A stretch of 64,000 nucleotides of DNA from Thiotrichaceae bacterium (GCA_028688145.1 JAQTYU010000017.1:1-64000), one strand, 5' to 3'. Positions 1 through 7,527 are shown, numbered from the stretch's first letter. Notes: a model not told the origin generated them from the sequence alone. Numbers and translations: made by a program.

Positions 1-91
1 TGATAACGAGGGTAGGTGTCTGCTGATGACGAATACCTTTGGCTTTACGAGAGTCACTCAGTGTATTTAGGTATGGGATTAAACTGTTCAT
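1..91 (-). CDS. ISAs1-type transposase, N-terminal fragment (runs off window)
   Basis: Reading leftward from the ATG at 91, the open frame gives about 30 residues beginning MNSLIPYLNTLSDSRKAKG and continuing with an IRHQQ motif before the window edge. Proteins of the ISAs1 / H-repeat-associated family usually start this way, with a short helix, a D(P/S)R(K/R)xxGxRH motif and then the DDE domain. Only the N-terminus is visible, so it is unknown whether the element is intact. A 118-bp MITE sits about 60 bp upstream of the start. The family call rests on this short motif alone. Confidence 0.55.
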   Translation of the reverse strand, partial: MNSLIPYLNTLSDSRKAKGIRHQQTPTLVI

Positions 92-151
92 CTCTTATCA
101 GGATAATCAATTAGTTAAGGATTATGTGTGTTTAACTGCATATTATACCTA

Positions 152-269
152 TAGGAGTTACGCGGTTGAAATCATAATTCATTAATTTACAATGAGTTAG
201 TATTGTGCACTGCACAATAATATTTCCAGTAAAATCAACCAGTTACCGATTCAGCTGCGTAACTCCTAA
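152..269. repeat. 118-bp MITE, type A, copy 1
   Basis: The termini are inverted: the left end reads TAGGAGTTACGCGGTTGAA and the right end TTCAGCTGCGTAACTCCTAA. The interior carries a near-perfect palindrome around TATTGTGCACTGCACAATA. Copies of identical length lie at 28224-28341 (almost identical) and 55406-55523 (diverged). There is no coding capacity, so a transposase in trans is needed. The termini match the end of the IS701-like relic at 28.7 kb. Confidence 0.9.
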
Positions 270-366
270 CCTAATCTTTAGCTTCTTTGACGCAGCCCTC
301 CCCTTCAGGGGGTTGGGGCGCAGTAAACATTATTAAATCCCCAAACCCCTCAAAAAAAGAACCCCT
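270..366. repeat. GC-rich palindromic (REP-like) remnant
   Basis: A short segment with CAGCCCTCCCCTTCAGGGGG followed by TTGGGGCGCAGT resembles the C-rich/G-rich inverted repeats at 10.46, 31.39, 40.68 and 52.59 kb. An open frame runs through it into the downstream HAD phosphatase. The residues it would add look like translated repeat, so I leave them out of that gene. Confidence 0.5.
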
Positions 367-367
367 C

Positions 368-955
368 ATGAAACTCCTCAAACGAATTATTTACAGCCTC
401 AAAATGGGCTACATTTACCGCAACGCCTTGGCAAAATTATATTTACGCACGCCACCCCAGCAACGCACGCTAGATATTGTGCCGCAAGATTTAGTAAAAC
501 AAGGGGTTAAAATTTTAGTTTTGGACTTTGATGGCGTGCTGGCATCGCATGGCGAATTATTACCCGCCCCTGAAATAGAAGCTTGGCTGCAAAACTGTTT
601 ACAAGTTTTTCCCGCCGCCCAAATTTTTTTACTGTCCAACAAGCCTTTACCTGCGCGAGTCGCCTATTTTGAAAGCTATGGAATTCGTTGCATTGCAGGG
701 GTGCAGAAAAAGCCTTATCCTGAAGGACTGTTAAAAATTCAACAACTTGCCCAGTGCCAAGCTTCAGAAATTTTGCTGGTGGATGATCGGTTATTAACGG
801 GCGGACTGGCGGCATGTATTGCACAAACTCAAATTTATTACGTGACGCGCCCATTAATTGCATGGGGTAAACGCCCCCTCGCTGAAAGCTTTTTTATGCT
901 GGTGCGCTGGGTGGAACGGCGTATCATCGCGATATATAGCGCAACTGCGTTATAA
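368..955 (+). CDS. YqeG-like HAD-superfamily (IIIA) phosphatase
   Basis: This 195-residue soluble protein is predicted to be a phosphohydrolase using an aspartyl-phosphate intermediate. Motif I is LDFDGVLA (about residues 53-60). Motif II is LLSNK, a lysine follows in KKPYPEG, and the acidic motif III/IV is LLVDDR. Order and spacing match the small cap-less HAD IIIA family (YqeG type). The ATG at 368 is chosen because the 27 codons upstream are repeat-derived; the ribosome site is weak (AAGAA). The next gene starts 52 bp downstream on the same strand, suggesting co-transcription. The substrate cannot be told; relatives act on phosphoglycerol or similar small phosphates. Confidence 0.75.
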   Translation: MKLLKRIIYSLKMGYIYRNALAKLYLRTPPQQRTLDIVPQDLVKQGVKILVLDFDGVLASHGELLPAPEIEAWLQNCLQVFPAAQIFLLSNKPLPARVAYFESYGIRCIAGVQKKPYPEGLLKIQQLAQCQASEILLVDDRLLTGGLAACIAQTQIYYVTRPLIAWGKRPLAESFFMLVRWVERRIIAIYSATAL

Positions 956-1007
956 TTCCAGCACTTTCAGTGTTTCACGCAATTTTAACAGGTCTAAAAA
1001 CGTATTC

Positions 1008-1886
1008 ATGAGCACAGCGGCGATCCAACAAGCAAAACAATTACTCCGTTTGGCTTCCCAAAATCAACCCGATAAAATTTATAAAATTTTGAGCGCGCCG
1101 ATGGCGAAAAGCACCACCAAGTATAAAGGTGATGTGTTTGAATATTTTATTGCGGGTTTATACGAAGGTTTGGGCTATATTGCCGTGGTTGGGGGCGGAA
1201 AAAATGATAAGGGTGCAGATATTGTACTTTATAAAGGGCGTTCCCAAGTGCGTGCTGAGGCAGTAATTCAGGCAAAAAACTATAAAACGCCCGTTTCTAA
1301 AGATACGCTGCGCACCACCTATATTAAATTTTTTGGTGACCATTTTTCGGGTGAAGACGGCTGCACAAAAATTTATCAGTGCAAACATTTTATTATCATT
1401 ACGTTGAATGGTTTTATTCAAAATGCGGATAAATTTTCACCGCCTAAAGGTTGCACCATTGACCATTATGATTGGTCGCATGTCAGCAGTTTGATTGAAG
1501 AATATGCGAAGCAAAATCCGCCTGAACAGCACCCTTATTTGCGTTGGATAGGAATTGTAGCCTTATTGGGGCTGGTTATTTTTGGGGTGACGCGCTGTGC
1601 TAAGCCTGCTGCGCACCCTGTGGAAGACAAGGTAGAAACCCTAAGCGCAGATCAGGTTCGTCGCTTGCATAAAATTCCAAATAATCAAGCGGTTAAACGG
1701 GATTGTGACCGCTACAAATTTAAACAGGAAACCTGCCCAGAACAATTGGTTCATCTGTATCGGGATCAGTATGGAAACGGTGATTTATCAATCGGGGTAC
1801 AAGTTTATTTTTGCGGTGTGGGCAATTTCAAGAAAGGGCAGTGCGATAAATTGACGCAAAAAGCGGTCGAATATGTCTTTGAATGA
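1008..1886 (+). CDS. Membrane-anchored Mrr-like restriction endonuclease-fold protein
   Basis: This protein has 292 residues. The N-terminal third carries a PD-(D/E)XK pattern of the Mrr_cat type: a predicted helix with FEYFIAGLYEGLGY, then GGGKNDKGADIVLY (catalytic Asp) and AVIQAKNY (the QxK motif). One transmembrane helix follows at about residues 183-203 (WIGIVALLGLVIFGVT). The C-terminal region of about 85 residues has several cysteines and no family I recognise. Mrr-fold nucleases cleave DNA or, in some families, serve as membrane-tethered defence effectors. Here the nuclease domain would be cytoplasmic and the Cys-rich tail periplasmic or the reverse. The upstream part of the frame overlaps the phosphatase gene and is not used. 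Role in defence is inference. Confidence 0.65.
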   Translation: MSTAAIQQAKQLLRLASQNQPDKIYKILSAPMAKSTTKYKGDVFEYFIAGLYEGLGYIAVVGGGKNDKGADIVLYKGRSQVRAEAVIQAKNYKTPVSKDTLRTTYIKFFGDHFSGEDGCTKIYQCKHFIIITLNGFIQNADKFSPPKGCTIDHYDWSHVSSLIEEYAKQNPPEQHPYLRWIGIVALLGLVIFGVTRCAKPAAHPVEDKVETLSADQVRRLHKIPNNQAVKRDCDRYKFKQETCPEQLVHLYRDQYGNGDLSIGVQVYFCGVGNFKKGQCDKLTQKAVEYVFE

Positions 1887-1970
1887 GTTCAGCTTCTCGG
1901 AGGGCTACGAAGGCATCCCATCCAATAAGGCGTTAGTAAAAAGATAAAATACACGATTTGTAAAACCTGT

Positions 1971-2020
1971 GCTGATGTAGTTCAGTCGGCACAGCAACTG
2001 ATTCATAATCAGTGATTTCC
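1971..2020 (+). pseudogene. tRNA-Met(CAT)-like 5' half, possible tRNA relic
   Basis: The stretch contains TGTAGTTCAGTCGG, like a tRNA position 8-9 plus D-arm. Then comes a perfect five-base-pair anticodon stem ACTGA/TCAGT around a seven-base loop TTCATAA with anticodon CAT. No T-arm (GTTCRANY) or acceptor 3' strand follows, so it cannot be a functional tRNA. It may be a tRNA fragment left by integration or deletion, or chance. Confidence 0.35.
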
Positions 2021-2124
2021 CTGAATTTCTCGTTCCCCTATGTTCCCCTAGATATTTATAACTATCCCCAACCGCTCTTATTAACTTATCGAAATAATAG
2101 GAATTTTCAGTAATGGAAAAACTG

Positions 2125-2298
2125 TTATTTGGGCGGTTCAATCAGTTGCACAGTTAAACCTGTAAAACTTCCCTGTTGCATCATGTCTAATCGTAATTTA
2201 CCCACCCATGAAATCCTAGACCACAGCACACGTAATAAGCTGACAACATTTGCACGGTAAACTGCTAAAATATTCGCGAGAATAGTTGAGAATTCCAT
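2125..2298 (-). CDS. Short hypothetical ORF, 57 residues
   Basis: An uninterrupted frame runs from the ATG at 2298 to TAA at 2125. The product starts MEFSTILANILAVYRANVVS and is basic and amphipathic, with a hydrophobic first half followed by LLRVLWSRISWVGKL. I recognise no family. Its start lies inside a short palindromic repeat (CATAGAATCTATG) that also occurs at 38.55 kb. It may be the C-terminal relic of a larger decayed gene. Codon use looks protein-like, but there is no clear ribosome-binding site. Confidence 0.25.
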   Translation of the reverse strand: MEFSTILANILAVYRANVVSLLRVLWSRISWVGKLRLDMMQQGSFTGLTVQLIEPPK

Positions 2299-2330
2299 AG
2301 AATCTATGGCAGTGCTAAAAATATAAGGAT

Positions 2331-2462
2331 TAGGAGTTACGCAGTTGAAATTGCAAGCAGTTCGTAGGGTGTATAAGGCGTAGCCGCCATACAGCTTGCG
2401 ATTTGAAACGCTATAAAGTGTTTTAAATTGATAGCTTATTAAATCAACTGCGTAATTCCTAA
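2331..2462. repeat. 132-bp MITE, type B
   Basis: Termini TAGGAGTTACGCAGTTGAA and TCAACTGCGTAATTCCTAA are inverted copies of each other and match the type A MITEs. The interior differs: it carries GGTGTATAAGGCGTAGCCGC, itself a shorter palindromic repeat seen at 9.0-9.1, 10.4, 46.1 and 46.7 kb. The remaining 1.89-2.33 kb holds the tRNA-like relic and the short ORF; nothing else is recognised there. Confidence 0.85.
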
Positions 2463-2479
2463 GGATATTGCTTGTCTAA

Positions 2480-2602
2480 ATCAGGATTCACAGGATTAAA
2501 GGCTTTTCAGATTCAAGAAAAAACTTAACTTTCTCTCTTGTGTATTATTAGGGTGAGTCCTGCTTAATTCGGATAATCCTGTCAATCCTGATTCAGATAA
2601 TA
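2480..2602. repeat. Inverted repeat AATCAGGATTCACAGGATT
   Basis: The left arm, AATCAGGATTCACAGGATTA, is followed about 80 bp later by the near-complement AATCCTGTCAATCCTGATT. A related single arm occurs near 18.09 kb (AATCAGGATTTACAGGATTT). The arrangement is that of a non-coding palindromic repeat or MITE-like unit. Confidence 0.6.
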
Positions 2603-2654
2603 AGCGGGTTGACATCCTTGGGGCTTTAGCACTGATGCGATGACTTTAGTTTGA

Positions 2655-2767
2655 ATCATTTCACTCGCCTTTCGGAGCGGGTATGGATTGAAACAAAACC
2701 TTATAAAGCTTATCTTTAAAGTCGTTAAGTCATTTCACCAGCTTTTAGGGCTGGTATGGATTGAAAC
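2655..2767 (+). CRISPR. Two CRISPR-like repeats with one spacer, no cas genes
   Basis: Two units of 40 and 39 bp are separated by 34 bp. Both start (A/G)TCATTTCAC and end GTATGGATTGAAAC, the typical 3' end of many type I/III repeats. The middle is a hairpin whose stem differs between copies yet stays paired: ACTCGC/GCGGGT in the first and ACCAGC/GCTGGT in the second. A third solitary unit is at 31677-31715. The second unit ends 17 bp before the pilT start codon. No cas gene or leader is recognised, so this is either a relic array or a hairpin element that looks like one. Confidence 0.4.
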
Positions 2768-2784
2768 ATGAACAGGATGATGAC

Positions 2785-3822
2785 ATGGATATTGGTGAAT
2801 TATTAGCCTTTGGTGTAAAAAACGGTTCTTCTGACTTGCACCTTTCCGCAGGGGTGCAGCCGATGATTCGCGTCAGCGGGGATATGCGACGCATCAATTT
2901 ACCTGCCTTAACCCACAGCGAAGTACGTGACATGGTGTATGACATCATGAACGACAAACAACGCAAAGATTATGAAAAATATTTAGAAACTGACTTTTCC
3001 TTCGAGATTCCAGGGCTTGCACGGTTTCGGGTCAACGCCTTCAACCAAAATCGGGGCGCGGGCGCGGTATTTCGTACCATTCCGTCGGTAATTATGAGCC
3101 TTGATCAGCTCAAAGCCCCACCCTTATTTAAGCAATTGGCAGAAACCCCACGCGGCATCGTGCTGGTGACAGGCGGTACAGGTTCGGGGAAATCCACCAC
3201 GCTTGCGGGCATGATGGACTATCGCAATGAAACCGAATACGGTCACATTCTCACCATCGAAGACCCGATCGAATTCGTGCACACCAGCAAAAATTGCCTG
3301 ATTACTCAGCGTGAAGTGCACCGCGACACCTTGGGCTTTGACAACGCACTGCGTTCTGCACTGCGCCAAGACCCTGACGTTATTCTCGTCGGTGAAATGC
3401 GTGACTTGGAAACTATTCGTTTAGCATTGTCTGCCGCAGAAACCGGACACGTCGTGTTCGGCACGCTGCACACCAGTTCTGCTGCCAAAACTATCGACCG
3501 TTTGGTTGACGTATTCCCCACCGCTGAAAAAGACATGATTCGTGCAATGTTATCCGAATCATTAAAAGCGGTGGTTGCGCAAACCCTGCTGAAAAAAGTC
3601 GGCGGTGGACGGGTTGCCGCCCATGAAATTATGATCGGCACGCCCGCAATTCGGAACTTAATCCGTGAAAATAAAGTCGCACAAATGTACTCCGCGCTAC
3701 AAACGGGGATGAAATTCGGGATGCAAACGCTTGATCAATGCCTGACTAATTTGCTCAAAGCTGGCATGATCACCAAAGAAGCTGCCCGCGAAAAAGCTGC
3801 CAATAAAGATACTTTTTCCTAA
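2785..3822 (+). CDS. pilT: Type IV pilus retraction ATPase PilT
   Basis: PilT is the hexameric cytoplasmic motor that disassembles type IV pili and so drives twitching. The 345 residues start MDIGELLAFGVKNGSSDLHL as in enterobacterial and pseudomonad PilT. Visible motifs are Walker A GGTGSGKST (about 131-139), the Asp box TIEDPIEF, Walker B ILVGEMRD, the His box GHVVFGTLHT, and the PilT-specific C-terminal AIRNLIRE, which is needed for retraction. The ATG at 2785 is preferred over the upstream TTG at 2761 because of AGGA eight bases before it and homology of the N-terminus. It is first in a three-gene tandem of related ATPases on the same strand. Confidence 0.97.
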   Translation: MDIGELLAFGVKNGSSDLHLSAGVQPMIRVSGDMRRINLPALTHSEVRDMVYDIMNDKQRKDYEKYLETDFSFEIPGLARFRVNAFNQNRGAGAVFRTIPSVIMSLDQLKAPPLFKQLAETPRGIVLVTGGTGSGKSTTLAGMMDYRNETEYGHILTIEDPIEFVHTSKNCLITQREVHRDTLGFDNALRSALRQDPDVILVGEMRDLETIRLALSAAETGHVVFGTLHTSSAAKTIDRLVDVFPTAEKDMIRAMLSESLKAVVAQTLLKKVGGGRVAAHEIMIGTPAIRNLIRENKVAQMYSALQTGMKFGMQTLDQCLTNLLKAGMITKEAAREKAANKDTFS

Positions 3823-3874
3823 GCGACTCGTCCACACGTTTAAGCTGACCTAATTCAACAAAGAGAGATTGATC

Positions 3875-5026
3875 ATGGAAAGAGATGAAGCCACGCAACT
3901 GATGATTAAATTATTACGGGTTCTGGTGAAAGAAGGCGGTTCTGACTTATTCATAACCGCAGGCTTTCCCCCCGCGATGAAAGTCAAAGGGAAAATGACC
4001 CCAATGATGCAGAAAAAATTGTCGGGCGAAGATGCCAAAGCCATGACTCAATGCATCATGAATGACCGTCAACTTAAAGAGTTTGAAGAAACCAAAGAAT
4101 GTAATTTCGCAATCGCCCCGCCCGGCACAGGACGCTTTCGCTGCAACGCTTTCATTCAGCAAGGCTGCCAAGGCTTAATTGCACGGGTGATTAATGCCGA
4201 AGTGCCCAATTTTGACAAGCTCGGTTTACCCGAGGTGTTGAAAGAAGTCATCACCGCAAAAAATGGTTTAATCATCATGGTGGGCGGCACGGGTTCTGGT
4301 AAGTCCACCACGATGGCGGGGTTAATTGATCACCGTAATTCAACTTCTTACGGACATATCATCACCCTCGAAGACCCGATTGAATATGTGCATCCGCATA
4401 AAAACTGCGTGATTACGCAACGTGAAATTGGGGTGGATACCAAAAGCTGGGAAGCCGCCTTACATAATACCCTGCGCCAAGCCCCTGATGTGATTCTGCT
4501 CGGGGAAATTCGGGATGCGGAAATTATGAACTTCGCGCTTGAATTTGCACAAACCGGTCACTTAGCGATGGGCACCTTGCACGCCAATAACGCTAACCAA
4601 GCCATTGACCGCGTACTGGGCTTTTTCCCGATTGAAACACAAAAGAAATTACGGTCAGACATCGCCTTAAACTTGAGAGCGATTATTTCGCAACGCTTAG
4701 TGCGGACACTGGACGGCGGGCGCTGTGCTGCCATTGAAATTCTCCTCAACTCTCCCTTAATTGCAGAAATGATTGTCAATGGCGACATCGGCGGGATTAA
4801 AACCGTGATGTCAAAATCCAAAGAGTTGGGAATGCAAACCTTCGATCAGGCCTTATTCGATTTTTATGAAGACGGACGCATCAGTCTGGACGAAGCTTTG
4901 AAAAATGCCGACGGCATGAACGAATTACGGTTGCGGATTAAATTGGAAGGCAAGGCCGCCAAAGGACGCGACGCGTTGTCAGGCTTGGAACACATGAGCC
5001 TCGCCGCAAAAACGGAAGAGAAATAA
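3875..5026 (+). CDS. pilU: PilU-type pilus retraction ATPase
   Basis: A 383-residue PilT/PilU-family ATPase. It has Walker A GGTGSGKST, LEDPIEYVH (Asp box), Walker B VILLGEIRD and the His box GHLAMGTLHANN. The AIRNLIRE motif of PilT is replaced by SPLIAEMIVNG, which together with the extended C-terminal tail and position after pilT points to PilU, the accessory motor working with PilT. The ATG at 3875 follows AAGAGAGAT. The gene lies 52 bp after pilT and is probably co-transcribed. Neighbouring pilB, pilC and pilD are not in the window. Confidence 0.9.
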   Translation: MERDEATQLMIKLLRVLVKEGGSDLFITAGFPPAMKVKGKMTPMMQKKLSGEDAKAMTQCIMNDRQLKEFEETKECNFAIAPPGTGRFRCNAFIQQGCQGLIARVINAEVPNFDKLGLPEVLKEVITAKNGLIIMVGGTGSGKSTTMAGLIDHRNSTSYGHIITLEDPIEYVHPHKNCVITQREIGVDTKSWEAALHNTLRQAPDVILLGEIRDAEIMNFALEFAQTGHLAMGTLHANNANQAIDRVLGFFPIETQKKLRSDIALNLRAIISQRLVRTLDGGRCAAIEILLNSPLIAEMIVNGDIGGIKTVMSKSKELGMQTFDQALFDFYEDGRISLDEALKNADGMNELRLRIKLEGKAAKGRDALSGLEHMSLAAKTEEK

Positions 5027-5110
5027 ACGTTCTGCTATAGGGCGAGCGAGGCACTTCTTCTATCAGGAGAAGACGATTTTGTGAACGTGATGAAGGAAGC
5101 GTAATACCCT

Positions 5111-6568
5111 ATGGATGTTGTCCCTTACTTAAAATTAATGCTAGAAAAGAATGGTACGGAAATGTCGATGATGGTCGGCGCGCCGGTGCGGATGAAATTG
5201 GCAGGACAAGAAAAAGCCGTGCCCGTGGGCAAGGCGGTTTTAACTGCCGAAATGACGCAAGCCGCCGCCTATCGCATCATGACACAGGCACAGATTAAAC
5301 AATTCGAGCAACAAAAAAAGCTCGATTTCTTGCTAAAAATGCCCAGCGGCGGTGGACAATTTAAAGTTCAAGCACGTTTGGATGGGCAGCAACAGATTTT
5401 AATGATGTTTGGAATAGTGGCAGCCACAGGTGAGGATGCCCCTACCAAACCCGCGCCTGTCAGCGTCAGCAGCTCAGAACCCGCTGCCGATGGGGACATC
5501 ATCAGCAGTTATGATCTTTTGGATTATTTACGGATTATTATTCGACGCGAAGGTTCGGACTTATTCTTAACTTCAGGCTCACAAATTAAAGCCAAAATTC
5601 AGGGCACGGCAATTGCGCTGAGCACCTTCGTTGCCACGCCAGAAATCACGAAGAAAATGGCGTATTCGATCATGAATGATGAACAGATCGAACAATTTGA
5701 AAGAACCCGCGATCTCGACTTCGCAATTGCGATGCCTGATGGCAGTGCGCGGTTTCGGGCCAATGCGTTTTTCCAACGTCGCACCGTGGGCATGGTGTTC
5801 CGTTTCATTCCTTCAAAAATTCCAAACGCCCAAGAAATGAATTTGCCCGAAATTTTGCTAGAACTGATTATGGCAAAACGCGGCTTATTATTAATGGTGG
5901 GCGGTACAGGTTCGGGGAAATCAACCACTTTGGCGGCAATGATTAATCACCGCAATGCGAATTCTCCGGGGCATATTTTGACCATTGAAGACCCGGTGGA
6001 ATTTTCACATCCTAATCAAATGTCGATTGTGAATCAGCGCGAAGTTGGCGTGGATACTGCTTCTTATGCGGCAGCGATTAAAGCCTCGTTGCGTGAAGCT
6101 CCCGATGTGATTTTAATTGGGGAAATTCGGACAGAAGAAACGATGGAAGCGGCATTGGAATTGGCAAACACGGGGCATTTGTGCATTTCGACCATGCACG
6201 CCAACAACGCCAACCAAGCAATGGATCGTTGTATCAATATGTTCCCGACGGCAAAACATAAGCAATTATTTATGGATATGTCGGCAAATATTCGCGCGGT
6301 GATTTCGCAGCGACTCGTGCCTGATGTGCGCGGCAAGCGGGTGGCTGCCATTGAAATCATGATTAATACGCCGCATATTGCGCAGCTCATTATGAAAGGG
6401 CAGTTGAACGATATTAAAGAAGCGATGTCAAGTAGCGGCGCACGCGGGATGCAGCCGTTCGATAATGCACTTTTTCTTTTATATAAAGAGGGCAAAATCA
6501 GCCTTGAAGAAGCTTTGAAAAATGCGGACTCTCGGAATGACTTGGAAGGTAAGATTAATTTCGGTTAA
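5111..6568 (+). CDS. PilU-like ATPase with duplicated N-terminal domain
   Basis: 485 residues, about 100 more than PilU. Residues about 1-105 are a degenerate copy of the PilT/PilU N-terminal domain (YRIMTQAQIKQFEQQKKLDF, with FKVQARL). A Pro/Ser-rich linker follows (about 115-135). A second, regular copy then begins (YSIMNDEQIEQFERTRDLDF, RFRANAFFQRR) and leads into the RecA-like core. The core has Walker A GGTGSGKST, TIEDPVEF, Walker B ILIGEIRT and GHLCISTMHANN, so ATPase activity should be intact. TPHIAQLIMKG replaces AIRNLIRE, as in PilU. It is third in the operon, 84 bp after pilU. The extra domain may bind pilus platform proteins or regulate hexamer assembly; that is inference. Confidence 0.88.
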   Translation: MDVVPYLKLMLEKNGTEMSMMVGAPVRMKLAGQEKAVPVGKAVLTAEMTQAAAYRIMTQAQIKQFEQQKKLDFLLKMPSGGGQFKVQARLDGQQQILMMFGIVAATGEDAPTKPAPVSVSSSEPAADGDIISSYDLLDYLRIIIRREGSDLFLTSGSQIKAKIQGTAIALSTFVATPEITKKMAYSIMNDEQIEQFERTRDLDFAIAMPDGSARFRANAFFQRRTVGMVFRFIPSKIPNAQEMNLPEILLELIMAKRGLLLMVGGTGSGKSTTLAAMINHRNANSPGHILTIEDPVEFSHPNQMSIVNQREVGVDTASYAAAIKASLREAPDVILIGEIRTEETMEAALELANTGHLCISTMHANNANQAMDRCINMFPTAKHKQLFMDMSANIRAVISQRLVPDVRGKRVAAIEIMINTPHIAQLIMKGQLNDIKEAMSSSGARGMQPFDNALFLLYKEGKISLEEALKNADSRNDLEGKINFG

Positions 6569-6579
6569 GTCTGCATTGT

Positions 6580-6840
6580 AATATTCCGTAGGGTGGGCAT
6601 TGCCCACCGCAATATCAATTTATTAATGTTGGTGGGCTGCGCCCGAATCCCCTAAAAGGGGCTTTAAAGTCCGTACTTAGACTTTAATAAGATGTTCACC
6701 CCCTTTGAAAAAGGGGGCAGGGGGGATTTAAAAATCTCGGAATTAAGCACGATCTTAAATCCCCCTCAATCCCCCTTTTTCAAAGGGGGAGGCTAAAGAT
6801 TAAATATTTTTGAAAGCCGCTTTCTAAAGGGGCATAGTTA
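6580..6840. repeat. Large inverted GC-rich repeat (CCCCTTT / AAAGGGG family)
   Basis: Segments reading CCCCCTTTGAAAAAGGGGG, then CAGGGGGGATTTAAAAATCT, and later AATCCCCCTCAATCCCCC and TTTTTCAAAGGGGGA form nested inverted repeats. An almost identical unit lies at 52605-52710. It could fold into a long stem-loop and may act in transcription termination downstream of the pilus ATPases. No gene is seen in this gap. Confidence 0.7.
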
Positions 6841-6859
6841 ATTAAACCAAGGAGGCGAA

Positions 6860-7426
6860 ATGATGAAATTCATCACTTGGAAACACGGTGGATTATTAAG
6901 TTTGCTGCTATTGTCTGGCTGTGCAACTTTGTCGAAAGATGAATGTTTGCGTGGCGAATGGTCAACTGTGGGCTATCAAGACGGGGCGCAAGGTTATCCT
7001 GCAAAACAGTTTTATGAACATGTTGCCGCTTGTCGTGAACATGGAGTGATGCCGCGCCAAGATGTCTATTTGAAAGGGCGCGAGCAAGGTTTGAAACAGT
7101 ATTGCACCGCAGCACTGGGTCTTAAGGAAGGGCAGGCAATTCGCAGTTATCAACTGGTGTGTCCTGCCAACACGCAACCTGTATTTTTACAAGGCTATAT
7201 GCAGGGTTTAAACCGTGCTTTATTGGACAATGCGGCGCGTGTGGATGTGAAACGTAATGAACTTTCTTATAAACAAGGGCAGTTGTCGCGCACTAAGGAA
7301 GATAAGGAAGTTAAACGCTTGCAGGCAGAAATCAATAGCTTAAACAGTGAATTATCGCGCTTGACGGATGAATATTATAAAATTCAGGAATTCATCGCCC
7401 AAGCGAGAAGTTTAGGGGCTTATTAA
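6860..7426 (+). CDS. DUF2799-family lipoprotein
   Basis: A 188-residue exported lipoprotein. The signal peptide (WKHGGLLSLLLLSGC) ends in a lipobox LSGC with Cys at about residue 21. The mature part starts with DECLRGEWSTVGYQDGAQGY, the hallmark of the DUF2799 family found in gammaproteobacterial outer membranes. The last 60 residues form a coiled coil (KRNELSYKQGQLSRTKEDKE region). A strong AAGGAGG ribosome site lies just upstream; the tandem ATG at 6860/6863 leaves one residue of ambiguity. No function is established for the family. The tRNA-Pro gene follows in the opposite orientation. Confidence 0.8.
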   Translation: MMKFITWKHGGLLSLLLLSGCATLSKDECLRGEWSTVGYQDGAQGYPAKQFYEHVAACREHGVMPRQDVYLKGREQGLKQYCTAALGLKEGQAIRSYQLVCPANTQPVFLQGYMQGLNRALLDNAARVDVKRNELSYKQGQLSRTKEDKEVKRLQAEINSLNSELSRLTDEYYKIQEFIAQARSLGAY

Positions 7427-7430
7427 GAAG

Positions 7431-7507
7431 TGGTCGGGGAGAAAGGATTTGAACCTTCGGCCCTCGCCTCCCGAAGGCGATGCTCTACCAGACTGAGCTA
7501 CACCCCG
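7431..7507 (-). tRNA. tRNA-Pro(CGG)
   Basis: A complete cloverleaf: acceptor CGGGGTG/CTCCCCG with one T-T mismatch, D-arm GCTC/GAGC, anticodon stem TCGCC/GGCGA with loop TTCGGGA (anticodon CGG), and T-arm GAAGG-TTCAAAT-CCTTT. The gene encodes its own CCA end. It reads CCG codons. Confidence 0.95.
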
Positions 7508-7527
7508 ACATTGCGGTGATTAGACAA

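Noticed and set aside
152-269. Target-site duplication of the MITEs
   Set aside because: Flanking bases at 152/269 and 28224/28341 do not form convincing direct repeats; the end bases are self-complementary, so no claim is made.
287-367. N-terminal extension of the YqeG-like gene
   Set aside because: The 27 codons are translated REP-like repeat; the ATG at 368 gives a family-like start.
1905-2141. 78-residue minus-strand frame
   Set aside because: It runs through the tRNA-like relic, has no ribosome site and shows no recognisable motif.
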